Origin: Maribellus comscasis | Lineage (GTDB): Bacteria; Bacteroidota; Bacteroidia; Bacteroidales; Prolixibacteraceae | Direction: 5' to 3' | NCBI RefSeq assembly: GCF_009762775.1 | Contig: NZ_CP046401.1 | Coordinates: 2,108,001-2,172,000, forward strand | DNA length: 64,000 nucleotides | Part shown: in pieces, positions 27,501 through 42,500 of the stretch | Layout of the letters: every line of letters begins with the position of its first letter | Numbering within the stretch: the first letter of the stretch is position 1 | Position numbers and translations under genes: made by a program | Notes under the pieces: model-generated | Databases searched by the model: none | What the model was told of the DNA's origin: nothing | The model's input: the letters and a program-made list of their open reading frames with translations, nothing else

Positions 27501-30500
27501 TCGTTACCGACAACTGTGGTACGGTGCCTGTGGTATTTAAAGAAACTGTTTCTGACTCCACATGTGAAAACACGCTCACCATTACACGCACATGGACCGC
27601 TGAAGATGAATGCGGTAACATCCTGGAAGAAACACAGGTGATTACTGTTATCGATACGGTTGCCCCGGTGCTTTCGCAGTACCCCACAGATACCACCGTG
27701 GATTGTAAAGACCTTGTGCCCGCTGCCCCGGTGATTACTGCCTTTGATGAGTGTGGTACTGTGCCTGTGGTATTTACGGAAATCATATCCGATTCTGCCT
27801 GTGTCAACCTGATGACAATTATCCGTACATGGACGGCTGAAGATGAATGCGGAAACGCTGTTTCTGCTTCACAGACCATCAACGTTATCGATACCATTCC
27901 GCCAACACTTTCTGCTGCACCAAACGATACAACCGTTTCCTGTCTTGACATGGCTCCGCCCGCTGCCACCCTTGTCGTTACCGACAACTGTGGTACGGTG
28001 CCTGTGGTATTTAAAGAAACTGTTTCTGACTCTACATGTGAAAACTCGCTCACCATTACACGCACATGGACCGCTGAAGATGAATGCGGTAACATCCTGG
28101 AAGAAACACAGGTAATTACTGTTATCGATACGGTTGCCCCGGTGCTTTCGCAGTACCCCACAGATACCACCGTGGATTGTAAAGACCTTGTGCCCGCTGC
28201 CCCGGTGATTACTGCCTTTGATGAGTGTGGTACTGTGCCTGTGGTATTTACGGAAATCATATCCGATTCAGCCTGTGTCAACCTGATGACAATTATCCGT
28301 ACATGGACGGCTGAAGATGAATGCGGAAACGCTGTTTCTGCTTCACAGACCATCAACGTTATCGATACCATTCCGCCTACACTTTCTGCTGCGCCAAACG
28401 ATACAACCGTTTCCTGTCTTGACATGGCTCCGCCCGCTGCCACCCTTGTCGTTACCGACAACTGTGGTACGGTGCCTGTGGTATTTAAAGAAACTGTTTC
28501 TGACTCTACATGTGAAAACACACTCACCATTACCCGCACATGGACCGCGGAAGATGAGTGTGGTAATATCCTGCAGGAAGCGCAAACCATTAATGTTATT
28601 GATACCGCTGCACCGGTACTTTCGCAATATCCGACGGATACTGTTGTTGATTGTAAAGACCTCGTCCCGGCGGCTCCCGTTATTACGGCTGCGGACCAGT
28701 GCGGAGAGGTGCCCGTTGTATTTACTGAAATCATCTCCGATTCAGCATGCGTTAACCTGATGACCATTATCCGTACATGGACTGCGGAAGACGAATGCGG
28801 GAACATTGATTCAGCACGACAGGTAATTACTGTTATCGATACTATTCCGCCGACGCTCTCTGCTGCGCCGAATGATACGACCGTCTCCTGTCTGGATTTG
28901 GTGCCGGCTGCCGCTACTCTCGTGGTGACTGATAACTGCTCCGATTTGGATGTCGTATTTACCGAGACTGTTTCCGATTCCATTTGTGAAAACACACTTA
29001 CTATTGTCCGAACATGGACCGCGGAAGATGAGTGTGGAAACATCCTGCAGGAAGCGCAAACTATTACTGTTATTGATACCGCTGCACCGGTACTTTCGCA
29101 ATATCCGACGGATACTGTTGTTGATTGTAAAGACCTCGTCCCGGCGGCACCGGTGATTACCGCCAGCGATGAATGCGGAGACGTGCCGGTCATCTTTACT
29201 GAAATCATCTCCGATTCAGCATGCGTTAACCTCATGACGATTATCCGTACATGGACTGCGGAAGACGAATGCGGGAACATTGATTCAGCACGACAGGTAA
29301 TTACTGTTATCGATACCATTCCGCCGACGCTCTCTGCTGCGCCGAATGATACGACCGTCTCCTGTCTGGATTTGGTGCCGGCTGCCGCTACTCTCGTGGT
29401 GACTGATAACTGCTCCGATTTGGATGTCGTATTTACCGAGACTGTTTCCGATTCCATTTGTGAAAACACACTTACTATTGTCCGAACATGGACCGCGGAA
29501 GATGAGTGTGGAAACATCCTCCAGGAATCGCAAACCATTAATGTTATTGATACCGCTGCTCCCGTACTTTCACAATATCCGACAGATACGATTGTTGATT
29601 GCAAAGAACTTGTACCGGCAGCGCCGGTGATTACGGCTGCTGACCAGTGCGGAGACGTGCCCGTTGTATTTACTGAGATTATTTCCGATTCAGCATGCGT
29701 TAACCTGATGACCATTATCCGTACATGGACTGCCGAAGATGAATGCGGGAATATTGATTCTGCCCGACAGGTCATTACTGTTATCGATACTATTCCGCCG
29801 ACGCTCTCTGCAGCGCCGAACGATACGACCGTCTCCTGTCTGGATTTGGTGCCGGCTGCCGCTACTCTCGTGGTGACTGATAACTGCTCCGATTTGGATG
29901 TCGTATTTACCGAGACTGTTTCCGATTCCATTTGTGAAAACACACTTACTATTGTCCGAACATGGACTGCGGAAGATGAGTGTGGAAACATCCTCCAGGA
30001 AGCGCAAACCATTACGGTTATTGATACCGCTGCACCGGTGCTTTCACAATATCCAACCGATACCATTGTTGATTGTAAAGAACTCGTCCCGGCAGCGCCG
30101 GTGATTACCGCCAGCGATGAATGCGGAGACGTGCCGGTCATCTTTACTGAAATCATCTCCGATTCAGCATGCGTCAACCTCATGACTATTATCCGTACAT
30201 GGACTGCGGAAGACGAATGCGGGAACATTGATTCAGCACGACAGGTAATTACTGTTATCGATACTATTCCGCCGACGCTCTCTGCTGCGCCGAATGATAC
30301 GACCGTCTCCTGTCTGGATTTGGTGCCGGCTGCCGCTACTCTCGTGGTGACTGATAACTGCTCCGATTTGGATGTCGTATTTACCGAGACTGTTTCCGAT
30401 TCCATTTGTGAAAACACACTTACTATTGTCCGAACATGGACCGCGGAAGATGAGTGTGGAAACATCCTGCAGGAAGCGCAAACTATTACTGTTATTGATA

Positions 30501-33500
30501 CCGCTGCACCGGTACTTTCGCAATATCCGACGGATACTGTTGTTGATTGTAAAGACCTCGTCCCGGCGGCACCGGTGATTACCGCAAGCGATGAGTGCGG
30601 AGACGTGCCGGTCATCTTTACTGAAATCATCTCCGATTCAGCATGCGTTAACCTGATGACCATTATCCGTACATGGACTGCCGAAGACGAATGCGGCAAT
30701 ATTGATTCCGCACGACAGGTCATTACTGTTATCGATACCATTCCACCAACTATGTCTGCTGCGCCGAACGATACCACGGTGTCCTGTCTGGATTTGGTGC
30801 CGGCTGCCGCTACTCTCGTGGTTACTGATAACTGTTCGGATTTGGATGTCGTATTTACCGAAACTGTTTCTGATTCCATTTGTGAAAACACGCTTACTAT
30901 TGTCCGAACATGGACCGCCGAAGATGAGTGTGGAAACATCCTGCAGGAAGCGCAAACTATTACTGTGATTGATACCGCTGCACCGGTACTTTCGCAATAT
31001 CCAACCGATACCGTTGTTGATTGTAAAGACCTCGTACCAGCGGCGCCGGTGATTACCGCAAGCGATGAGTGCGGAGACGTGCCGGTCATCTTTACTGAAA
31101 TCATCTCCGATTCAGCATGCGTTAACCTGATGACCATTATCCGTACATGGACTGCCGAAGACGAATGCGGCAATATTGATTCCGCACGACAGGTCATTAC
31201 TGTTATCGATACTATTCCGCCGACGCTCTCTGCAGCGCCGAACGATACGACCGTCTCCTGTCTGGATTTGGTGCCGGCTGCCGCTACTCTCGTGGTTACT
31301 GATAACTGTTCGGATTTGGATGTCGAATTTACCGAAACTGTTTCTGATTCCATTTGTGAAAACACGCTTACTATTACACGCACATGGCATGCAGAAGACC
31401 TCTGCGGAAATGTTCTTGAAGAAACTCAGGTTATTAATGTTGTTGATACAACGGCTCCGGTATTTAACATCACTCCGAAAGATACTACAGTAACATGTGT
31501 GGATGTAGTCCCGCCGGCTTCATCCATTACTGCTACTGACGATTGTGGGGATATCCCGGTAGAGTTTACCGAAACGGTATCTGACTCTACTTGTGAAAAC
31601 CTACTTACCATCACCCGGACCTGGACCGCCGCCGATGACTGTGGAAACACAGCATCGGCAACCCAGGTCGTTACTGTAAAAGATACTGTGCCGCCTACAT
31701 TGTCGTCTGCTCCCAATGATACTACCGTCTCCTGCCTGGATTTGGTACCGGCTGCTGCGACTCTGGTGGTTACTGATAATTGTTCGGATTTGGATGTTGT
31801 ATTTACTGAAACCGTTTCTGACTCAATTTGCGAAAATACGCTCACTATTACACGCACATGGCATGCAGAAGACCTCTGCGGAAATGTTCTTGAAGAAACT
31901 CAGGTTATTAATGTTGTTGATACAACGGCTCCGGTATTTAACATCACTCCGAAAGATACTACAGTAACATGTGTGGATGTAGTCCCGCCGGCTTCATCCA
32001 TTACTGCTACTGACGATTGTGGGGATATCCCGGTAGAGTTTACCGAAACGGTATCTGACTCTACTTGTGAAAACCTACTTACCATCACCCGGACCTGGAC
32101 CGCCGCCGATGACTGTGGAAACACAGCATCGGCAACCCAGGTCGTTACTGTAAAAGATACTGTGCCGCCTACATTGTCGTCTGCTCCCAATGATACTACC
32201 GTCTCCTGCCTGGATTTGGTACCGGCTGCTGCGACTCTCGTGGTTACTGATAACTGTTCGGATTTGGATGTCGTATTTACCGAAACTGTTTCTGATTCCA
32301 TTTGTGAAAACACGCTTACTATTGTCCGAACATGGACCGCCGAAGATGAGTGTGGAAACATCCTGCAGGAAGCGCAAACTATTACTGTGATTGATACCGC
32401 TGCACCGGTACTTTCGCAATATCCAACCGATACCGTTGTTGATTGTAAAGACCTCGTACCAGCGGCGCCGGTGATTACCGCAAGCGATGAGTGCGGAGAC
32501 GTGCCGGTCATCTTTACTGAAATCATCTCCGATTCAGCATGCGTTAACCTGATGACCATTATCCGTACATGGACTGCCGAAGACGAATGCGGCAATATTG
32601 ATTCCGCACGACAGGTCATTACTGTTATCGATACTATTCCGCCGACGCTCTCTGCAGCGCCGAACGATACCACGGTGTCCTGTCTGGATTTGGTGCCGGC
32701 TGCCGCTACTCTCGTGGTTACTGATAACTGTTCGGATTTGGATGTCGTATTTACCGAAACTGTTTCTGATTCCATTTGTGAAAACACGCTTACTATTGTC
32801 CGAACATGGACCGCCGAAGATGAGTGTGGAAACATCCTGCAGGAAGCGCAAACTATTACTGTGATTGATACCGCTGCACCGGTACTTTCGCAATATCCAA
32901 CCGATACCGTTGTTGATTGTAAAGACCTCGTACCAGCGGCGCCGGTGATTACCGCAAGCGATGAGTGCGGAGACGTGCCGGTCATCTTTACTGAAATCAT
33001 CTCCGATTCAGCATGCGTTAACCTGATGACCATTATCCGTACATGGACTGCCGAAGACGAATGCGGCAATATTGATTCCGCACGACAGGTCATTACTGTT
33101 ATCGATACTATTCCGCCGACGCTCTCTGCAGCGCCGAACGATACGACCGTCTCCTGTCTGGATTTGGTGCCGGCTGCCGCTACTCTCGTGGTTACTGATA
33201 ACTGTTCGGATTTGGATGTCGAATTTACCGAAACTGTTTCTGATTCCATTTGTGAAAACACGCTTACTATTACACGCACATGGCATGCAGAAGACCTCTG
33301 CGGAAATGTTCTTGAAGAAACTCAGGTTATTAATGTTGTTGATACAACGGCTCCGGTATTTAACATCACTCCGAAAGATACTACAGTAACATGTGTGGAT
33401 GTAGTCCCGCCGGCTTCATCCATTACTGCTACTGACGATTGTGGGGATATCCCGGTAGAGTTTACCGAAACGGTATCTGACTCTACTTGTGAAAACCTAC

Positions 33501-36500
33501 TTACCATCACCCGGACCTGGACCGCCGCCGATGACTGTGGAAACACAGCATCGGCAACCCAGGTCGTTACTGTAAAAGATACTGTGCCGCCTACATTGTC
33601 GTCTGCTCCCAATGATACTACCGTCTCCTGCCTGGATTTGGTACCGGCTGCTGCGACTCTGGTGGTTACTGATAATTGTTCGGATTTGGATGTTGTATTT
33701 ACTGAAACCGTTTCTGACTCAATTTGTGAAAATACGCTCACTATTACACGCACATGGCATGCAGAAGACCTCTGCGGAAATGTTCTTGAAGAAACTCAGG
33801 TTATTAATGTTGTTGATACAACGGCTCCGGTATTTAACATCACTCCGAAAGATACTACTGTAACATGTGTGGATGTAGTCCCGCCGGCTTCATCCATTAC
33901 TGCTACTGACGATTGTGGGGATATCCCGGTAGAGTTTACCGAAACGGTATCTGACTCTACTTGTGAAAACCTACTTACCATCACCCGGACCTGGACCGCC
34001 GCCGATGACTGTGGAAACACAGCATCGGCAACCCAGGTCGTTACTGTAAAAGATACTGTGCCGCCTACATTGTCGTCTGCTCCCAATGATACTACCGTCT
34101 CCTGCCTGGATTTGGTACCGGCTGCTGCGACTCTCGTGGTTACTGATAACTGTTCGGATTTGGATGTCGTATTTACCGAAACTGTTTCTGATTCCATTTG
34201 TGAAAACACGCTTACTATTGTCCGAACATGGACCGCCGAAGATGAGTGTGGAAACATCCTGCAGGAAGCGCAAACTATTACTGTGATTGATACCGCTGCA
34301 CCGGTACTTTCGCAATATCCAACCGATACCGTTGTTGATTGTAAAGACCTCGTACCAGCGGCGCCGGTGATTACCGCAAGCGATGAGTGCGGAGACGTGC
34401 CGGTCATCTTTACTGAAATCATCTCCGATTCAGCATGCGTTAACCTGATGACCATTATCCGTACATGGACTGCCGAAGACGAATGCGGCAATATTGATTC
34501 CGCACGACAGGTCATTACTGTTATCGATACTATTCCGCCGACGCTCTCTGCAGCGCCGAACGATACGACCGTCTCCTGTCTGGATTTGGTGCCGGCTGCC
34601 GCTACTCTCGTGATTACTGATAACTGTTCGGATTTGGATGTCGAATTTACCGAAACTGTTTCTGATTCCATTTGTGAAAACACGCTTACTATTACACGCA
34701 CATGGCATGCAGAAGACCTCTGCGGAAATGTTCTTGAAGAAACTCAGGTTATTAATGTTGTTGATACAACGGCTCCGGTATTTAACATCACTCCGAAAGA
34801 TACTACAGTAACATGTGTGGATGTAGTCCCGCCGGCTTCATCCATTACTGCTACTGACGATTGTGGGGATATCCCGGTAGAGTTTACCGAAACGGTATCT
34901 GACTCTACTTGTGAAAACCTACTTACCATCACCCGGACCTGGACCGCCGCCGATGACTGTGGAAACACAGCATCGGCAACCCAGGTCGTTACTGTAAAAG
35001 ATACTGTGCCGCCTACATTGTCGTCTGCTCCCAATGATACTACCGTCTCCTGCCTGGATTTGGTACCGGCTGCTGCGACTCTGGTGGTTACTGATAATTG
35101 TTCGGATTTGGATGTTGTATTTACTGAAACCGTTTCTGACTCAATTTGCGAAAATACGCTCACTATTACACGCACATGGCATGCAGAAGACCTCTGCGGA
35201 AATGTTCTTGAAGAAACTCAGGTTATTAATGTTGTTGATACAACGGCTCCGGTATTTAACATCACTCCGAAAGATACTACAGTAACATGTGTGGATGTAG
35301 TCCCGCCGGCTTCATCCATTACTGCTACTGACGATTGTGGGGATATCCCGGTAGAGTTTACCGAAACGGTATCTGACTCTACTTGTGAAAACCTACTTAC
35401 CATCACCCGGACCTGGACCGCCGCCGATGACTGTGGAAACACAGCATCGGCAACCCAGGTCGTTACTGTAAAAGATACTGTGCCGCCTACATTGTCGTCT
35501 GCTCCCAATGATACTACCGTCTCCTGCCTGGATTTGGTACCGGCTGCTGCGACTCTGGTGGTTACTGATAATTGTTCGGAACTCGAAGTTGAGTTTACAG
35601 AAACCGTTTCCGATTCAATTTGTGAAAATACACTTACCATTACACGTACATGGCATGCTGAAGACCTCTGCGGAAATGTTCTTGAAGAAACTCAGGTAAT
35701 CAATGTTATTGATACTTCCAAGCCAGTATTTAATATGACTTCGAAAGATACTACTGTAACATGTCTGGATGTAGTCCCGCCGGCTCCATCTATTACTGCT
35801 ACTGACGAGTGTGGGTATATCCCGGTAGATTTCACCGAAACGGTGTCAGATTCTACATGTGAAAACCTGCTTATCATCACCCGGACCTGGACCGCCGCCG
35901 ATGACTGTGGAAACACAGCATCGGCAACCCAGGTCGTTACTGTAAAAGATACTGTGCCGCCTACATTGTCGTCTGCTCCCAATGATACTACCGTCTCCTG
36001 CCTGGATTTGGTACCGGCTGCTGCGACTCTGGTGGTTACTGATAATTGTTCGGAACTCGAAGTTGAGTTTACAGAAACCGTTTCCGATTCAATTTGTGAA
36101 AATACACTTACCATTACACGTACATGGCATGCTGAAGACCTCTGCGGAAATGTTCTTGAAGAAACTCAGGTAATCAATGTTATTGATACTTCCAAGCCAG
36201 TATTCTCATTTATATACCATGATACAACATTAACGTGTACCGACAATATACCACCAGCCTCAGCAATTACAGCAACAGATGATTGCGGATACATTCCGGT
36301 GGATTATAATGAAACAATATCTGATTCTACATGTGTCAACTTGCTTGAGGTTACAAGAACGTGGACTGCAACAGACGACTGTGGAAATACTACCACGTTC
36401 ACACAAGTAGTAACGGTAAAAGACACCGTGCCTCCAGTATTCTTTACAGTTCCTACAGATACTACACTTTCTTGTATAGATGAAGTTCCGGTTGCACCCG

Positions 36501-39500
36501 TACTAACGGCATACGATGATTGTGGCGTCGTTCCGGTTACTTTTAAAGAAACAATATCCGATTCAGTCTGTTACAATCGCCTTCAGTTGATAAGAACATG
36601 GAAAGCAGAAGACGATTGTGGTAATTCATATACCGCAACACAGACTATTACAGTAATTGATACGACAACACCACTAATAGAATGTCCTCCCGAATTGCTT
36701 GTTCCTATAGGAGAGGAAATTCCAAATCCATACGCAACTATTCAGGAATTTATTGCAGCAGGCGGGAACGTAACCGATGATTGTGGAAATACCGCTCAAA
36801 TATCCATCGCGGTTCAATTTGAAAACAGAATTACCGGCAATCTGGTTGACACATTAATCGTTACTTATGAGTTCTCAGACGAATGCGGAAATACAGCTAC
36901 CTGCGAACAAGTCATCATTATCGAAACAGATCCAGGTACTGAAATAACTTGTCCGGGTAACGTAACAAGCGCTTGCTACGGTGAGGCGCCTATCCCGTAT
37001 CAAACACTTGATGAATTCATTGCAGAAGGAGGATCTGTAACAAGCAAATGTGGTATTGATTCTTCCAGCTTCGCATTAGTAGGTCAAATTTCAGATGGAA
37101 AGAAATGCCCGGAAATAATTGACCGCTATTATCAAATAAGTGATACCTGTGGAAACTCCGTGGTTTGTATTCAGAGTATTACCATAAACGATACCATTCC
37201 TCCGGAAATTAACTGTCCTCCGGGATTTACAGTAGAAGTTGGAGAAACAACTCCAGCTAAATATTCAAGTTATGCAGAATTTGTTAGCGAAGGAGGTTTA
37301 GCTTCCGACAATTGCGGATTCGATGCCGGTTCTTTCCACTTACTTGTTGAGCTTATTACAACCAATATTGCAGCGGATACACTCACGCGTATATACGAAA
37401 TCGCTGACTCGTGTGGTAATACTTCAGTATGCGAACAGGCTATCATTATTCAAAATGATCTGAACCTCAATTTTGATTGCCCGGGAGAAACAGAAATACT
37501 GGTAGACTGTATTGACGATATTCCCAAACCGTACAGCAACTTTAGCAGTTTCATCAACTCCGGAGGTTCGGCTTCCAGTGACTGTGGAATTATCGAAGAA
37601 ACATTTACCGTATTAAGCGAAGTATCAGACGATAATAAATGTCCTGAAAAGATTATCCGTACATACGAAGTTCAGGATTCTTGCGGCAATCCGATTACTT
37701 GTTCAACGGTATTTGTTGTTTACGACAATAAAGCACCAACACTAACTTGTTTACCCGATACTACCATTGAAGTTGGCGGAAGTGTTCCGGCAATAATCAC
37801 CGACTACGATGCATTTGTAACTGCCGGAGGCTCGGCTTCTGACAATTGCGGAATAGTAGAAGAATCATTTAATTGGATAAGCGATGTCTCAGATGGAAAT
37901 GAGTTCCCCGAAACCATTACCCGCACGTATGAAATTTCTGATTCGTGTGGTGGTAGTGCAACTTGCGAACAACTAATAATTATTGAAGGTGATGCCCAAA
38001 TAACAACAAGTTGCCCTGATGAAGTTGCAGTATCATGTTTTGGAGATGTTCCACCTCCATTTGCAAACTACTCCGATTTTACTGATGCGGGTGGCCTGGT
38101 ATATAGTGCCTGTGGAATTAACACCAGCACTTTTAGTCTGATCGGCCAAATAAGCAGTTCAGAGTCCTGCCCAACAACAATTACCAGAAATTATGCAGTA
38201 CAAGACTCTTGTGGCAACTTATTAATCTGTTCTCAATATATTGTTGTTGATGACCAAATTACACCGAACCTGGAATGTCCGCCAAACGAGACGATATTCC
38301 CGGGTGAAAGTTATGCTCCTTATGTAAATTATACTGAATTTGTGAATGCAGGAGGATATGCTACAGACGATTGTGGCATAGTAAAAGCGACATTCCACCT
38401 GAGTTATGAAAGCTACGTAAGCACCGATCCTCAAATTATAACAAGAACATATTTAATAGAAGACTCATGTGGTAATATCGGTTCATGTTCCCAGCAACTG
38501 ATCGTTTATAAAACCTCTGATTTGCAATTAATTTGTCCGTCGACATTGGTAATAAGCTGCGGATTAGAGGCCATCCCGGCACATTACGATAGGTATGAGG
38601 ACTATGTAGCTGCCGGGGGAATTGCCATCAGCTCCCCTTATCCGATAGACGAGTCCACGTTCAAATTTGAAGGAGAAGAAACAGACGCGAAAACATGCCC
38701 TGAAACGATAACAAGAACCTATTCTATAGAAAATACCAACGGAGAAAAAGTTACATGTCAACAACTTATTATAATAAACGATATTACCCCGCCTAATCTT
38801 TTTATATATTCCAAAACGGTAAATTGTAACGATATTCCTCCTGAATATACAAACTTAAGTATGCTAAGGGCGAACAATGGGGACGCTAATGACGAATGCG
38901 GTTTAAATACTTCAAGTTTAAAACTGATTAATGAATCGAGCGACGGGAAAAAATGTCCTGAAACAATTGTCAGAACGTACCAAATTGAAGATCTTTGCGG
39001 GAATGTAACGCGTTTGAATGAATATATTTATGTGGTAGACAATACTCCTCCAAATATTGTTAAAGGAATACCTGCCGTTACCGAAAATTGTGAAGTTCCT
39101 GAGCCGCTTAACAGTTACAATGAATTTTATCAGGCAGGCGGACTCGTAATAGACAACTGCGGAAGCTTTAAAATGGAGTATATAGGTGATGTAAATCCTA
39201 ATGAAAACTGTCCTAAAACAATAAATCGAATATATAGGTTTACTGATGATTGTGGCAACTATACCGACTATATTCATAAAATCACAATTGAAGACCAAAT
39301 TCCTCCTGTGGTTATACAACAACCAAATGATACGACCACAATTTGTGCACGCAGTTCCTTAAACTCCTATGCCGATTTTGTTAACTATGGCGGCATTGTT
39401 GAAGATAATTGTGGAATAGACACAAGTAGTTTTATCCTCGTCAAACAGGAAGATTCCGGCGAATTAGTTTGTCCGAAAACTTACACAAATACCTATCGAA

Positions 39501-42500
39501 TTTATGATTACTGTGGCAATTATGTTTCGTTTACACATAAAGTTTTTGTGACCGATACAGAGCCGCCAATATTAACATGTCCTCCGGATACTGGTTTCGA
39601 GGCGAATTCACCTCCACCCGAAGCATTCGACAACTACAATGAATTTTCCAACGCCGGTGGTGAAGCATCAGATAACTGTGCTATTGACGCGGGTTCTTTC
39701 CGGCTGGTTTCAATGGAGACAGCTCAAACCATTTGTGCTGAAATTTATATTTTCACATACGAAATATCCGACTTCTGTGGTAATACAGCAAGTTGTGTTC
39801 ACACAGTGGGAATAGGCGATATTATTCCACCAGTATTGAAATGCCCGCCAAATACAACTGTTGCCTGTCCAGAAGATGCACCGCCTATTTTCCAGACTTT
39901 TGAAGATTTTGTAGCAGCCGGAGGCATTGCCTATGACAATGAAGATCTCGATGTTCTGAGTTTTGAATTTGTTGAAGAAAGCTATTCCGATACAATATGT
40001 CCGAGGGATATTATCAGAACCTATCAAATAAGCGATCAATGTGACAATGTTTCAACATGTGAACACATTATTAGGGTTACAGACGATGTTCCTCCCGAAA
40101 TTAGTTGTCCTCCGGGAGTAACCGCCGAGTGCGTTTCAGATGCTCCGCCTGAATATCAAACTGTCACGGAGTTTATAAACGCCGGTGGCTCCGTCAGTGA
40201 TAATTGTTCAATTGATTCCTCATCGTTCAGAATGTTATATGCTGAAAGTGTTCAAAGCAATCAAGGAAATGAATTTCTGAGGTGGTACGCTGTTCAGGAC
40301 AACTGTGGAAATATCTCATTCTGCTCACAATCAATACGATTAACCGATATAATTCCTCCGGTTGCTGTCTGCAACGAAATCTCAGTTTATCTTGATGAAA
40401 ACGGAGAAGCAGTTATTACTGATATTGAGCTTACAGAAATTGCCAGTGGCTCTTCAGATAATTGTACTCCTTTTGGCTCACTTAACTTAAACACCAACCG
40501 AACTGAATTTGACTGTACTCAACTCGGAACCGCCCAACAAATTAATATTTTTGTAACCGACGAGGCAAGTAATACATCTCAGTGTACAGCAAGCATAATT
40601 ATTGAAGATACAATACCTCCTGTTGCTTCCTGTACAGATACGATGGTTTATCTGGATGAAAATGGAAATGCGAACCTGAATGTTAGTATGATAAATAATC
40701 TATCATTTGATAATTGTGGTTTTGACACGATTTATGTCTCACCTTCAACGTTGGATTGTTCGGCTACCGGAGATAATTTTGTTACCTTAACGGTAGTCGA
40801 CAAATATTCAAATATATCGGAATGTACAGCTAAAGTTACCGTAAAAGATACCACAGCGCCAAGAGTAATTTGCAAAGACATTACGGTACAACTCGACCTT
40901 GAAGCATCATACTCTTTAGAAGCTGACGAAATTATTTTAGATGCTTTTGATGAATGTGGCATTGACAGTGTGAGCCTGAATCAATTCGACTTTAGCTGCG
41001 ACGACATTGGAAATATCTTTGTAACAGTTACAGTAGCCGACTATAACAACAATACGTCAGCATGTACCGCAGCTGTTGAAGTAATTGGCAACGTTGCACC
41101 AATCGCTGAAAACGACACAGCTTATACAGTTCAAAATACGAGTGTTGTAGTTAACGTTGCCAACAACGATTACGATACCAAAACCAATGTGCTCTCATCA
41201 TCAGTAAGGGCGTTATTTAGCCCGGCAAATGGTGTTGCAGAGGTTAATCCCGTTACTGGTTATATTACCTATACTCCAAATCCGGGATTTAAAGGTACCG
41301 ATGTTGTTGCTTATTCGATATGCGACGATGGGATTCCATGTATGCCGATGTGTGCGCAGGCATTATTAGTTATTCATGTACTTGCACCAAACGAAGCACC
41401 GGTTGCCGAAGATGATAACTTCAGGCTTCTTTGTCATACCCTGGAAGGAGATGTTACAAATAATGATTATGACCCCGATTCACATATTCTCGTAGTTGAC
41501 ACAACTCCGGTTGTTGATGTGAACCACGGAACATTGATCCTGGATCCAGCCGGAACATTCATTTATCAACCCGATGAAAACTTCCTGGGAATTGACAGCT
41601 TCACATACATACTTTGTGACATCGGTATTCCGGCATTGTGCGACACTGCTACCGCTTATATTGAAATTCTTCCTGATAATGATTGCGACGGAATCACTGA
41701 CTGGGATGATATTGACGACGATAACGATGGAATTCTGGATATTGTAGAAGGAGATCAAACTATTGATACTGACGGAGATGGTATTTTCGACAGCTTTGAC
41801 ATTGATTCCGATAACGACGGTATTCCTGACAATATTGAAGGACAGGGTGAAACGACTTACATTCCGCCAACAGGTTCTGATAGCGATAACGACGGATGGG
41901 ATAACGCTTATGACCCGGACAATGGAGGAACTCAATTCAACCCAGTCAATACAGACGGGGACGAAAAACCGGATTATCTGGATATCGATACGGATGACGA
42001 TGGTGTCTTTGACTATATTGAAGGACACGATATTGATGCAGATGGGATACCGGACGAATCCAGATTCTACACCGACTCAGACCAAGACGGCTTGGATGAC
42101 GCATACGATATTTACGATGATCAACTCATTCCTTCAACACCGTACAACGAAACAGGAAGTAACGCTCCTCTCCAGGATTTTGACGGTGACGGGAAACGCG
42201 ATTGGAGAGATACCAACGACGATGAAGACGAATTCCTGACATACGATGAGGACTGGAATGGAGATGGAGACTTTAGTAACGACGATATGGATCTGGACGG
42301 ACATCCGGACTACCTGGATGTGGAAACAGATTGTTCTTTATTCATCCCCGATGCATTCTCACCAAATGGCGATGGTGTTCACGATTTCTTCCAAATATTC
42401 TGTATCCAGCGTTATCCCGAAGCCAAGTTAATGATATTTAACCGCTCAGGAAACAAACTGTTTGAAAAAGAACATTACGGTAATCTGGAATACTGGGGTT

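Noticed and set aside
27397..31383. A 1328-codon open frame on the minus strand inside the 79-residue repeat region
   Set aside because: The frame follows the 237-bp periodicity of the plus-strand gene and its translation is low-complexity Ser/Val repetition. A stop-free antisense unit, once repeated in phase, automatically gives a long frame. No start signal or protein-like features.
31900..34701. Further minus-strand frames of 300-460 codons and many short plus-strand frames in the same region
   Set aside because: They recur at multiples of 474 bp in step with the repeat and are shadows of the giant gene.
41763..42239. 158-codon plus-strand frame over the Asp-rich region
   Set aside because: A shifted reading of repeated GAT/GAC-rich codons in the calcium-binding stretch; no start signal or protein-like features.
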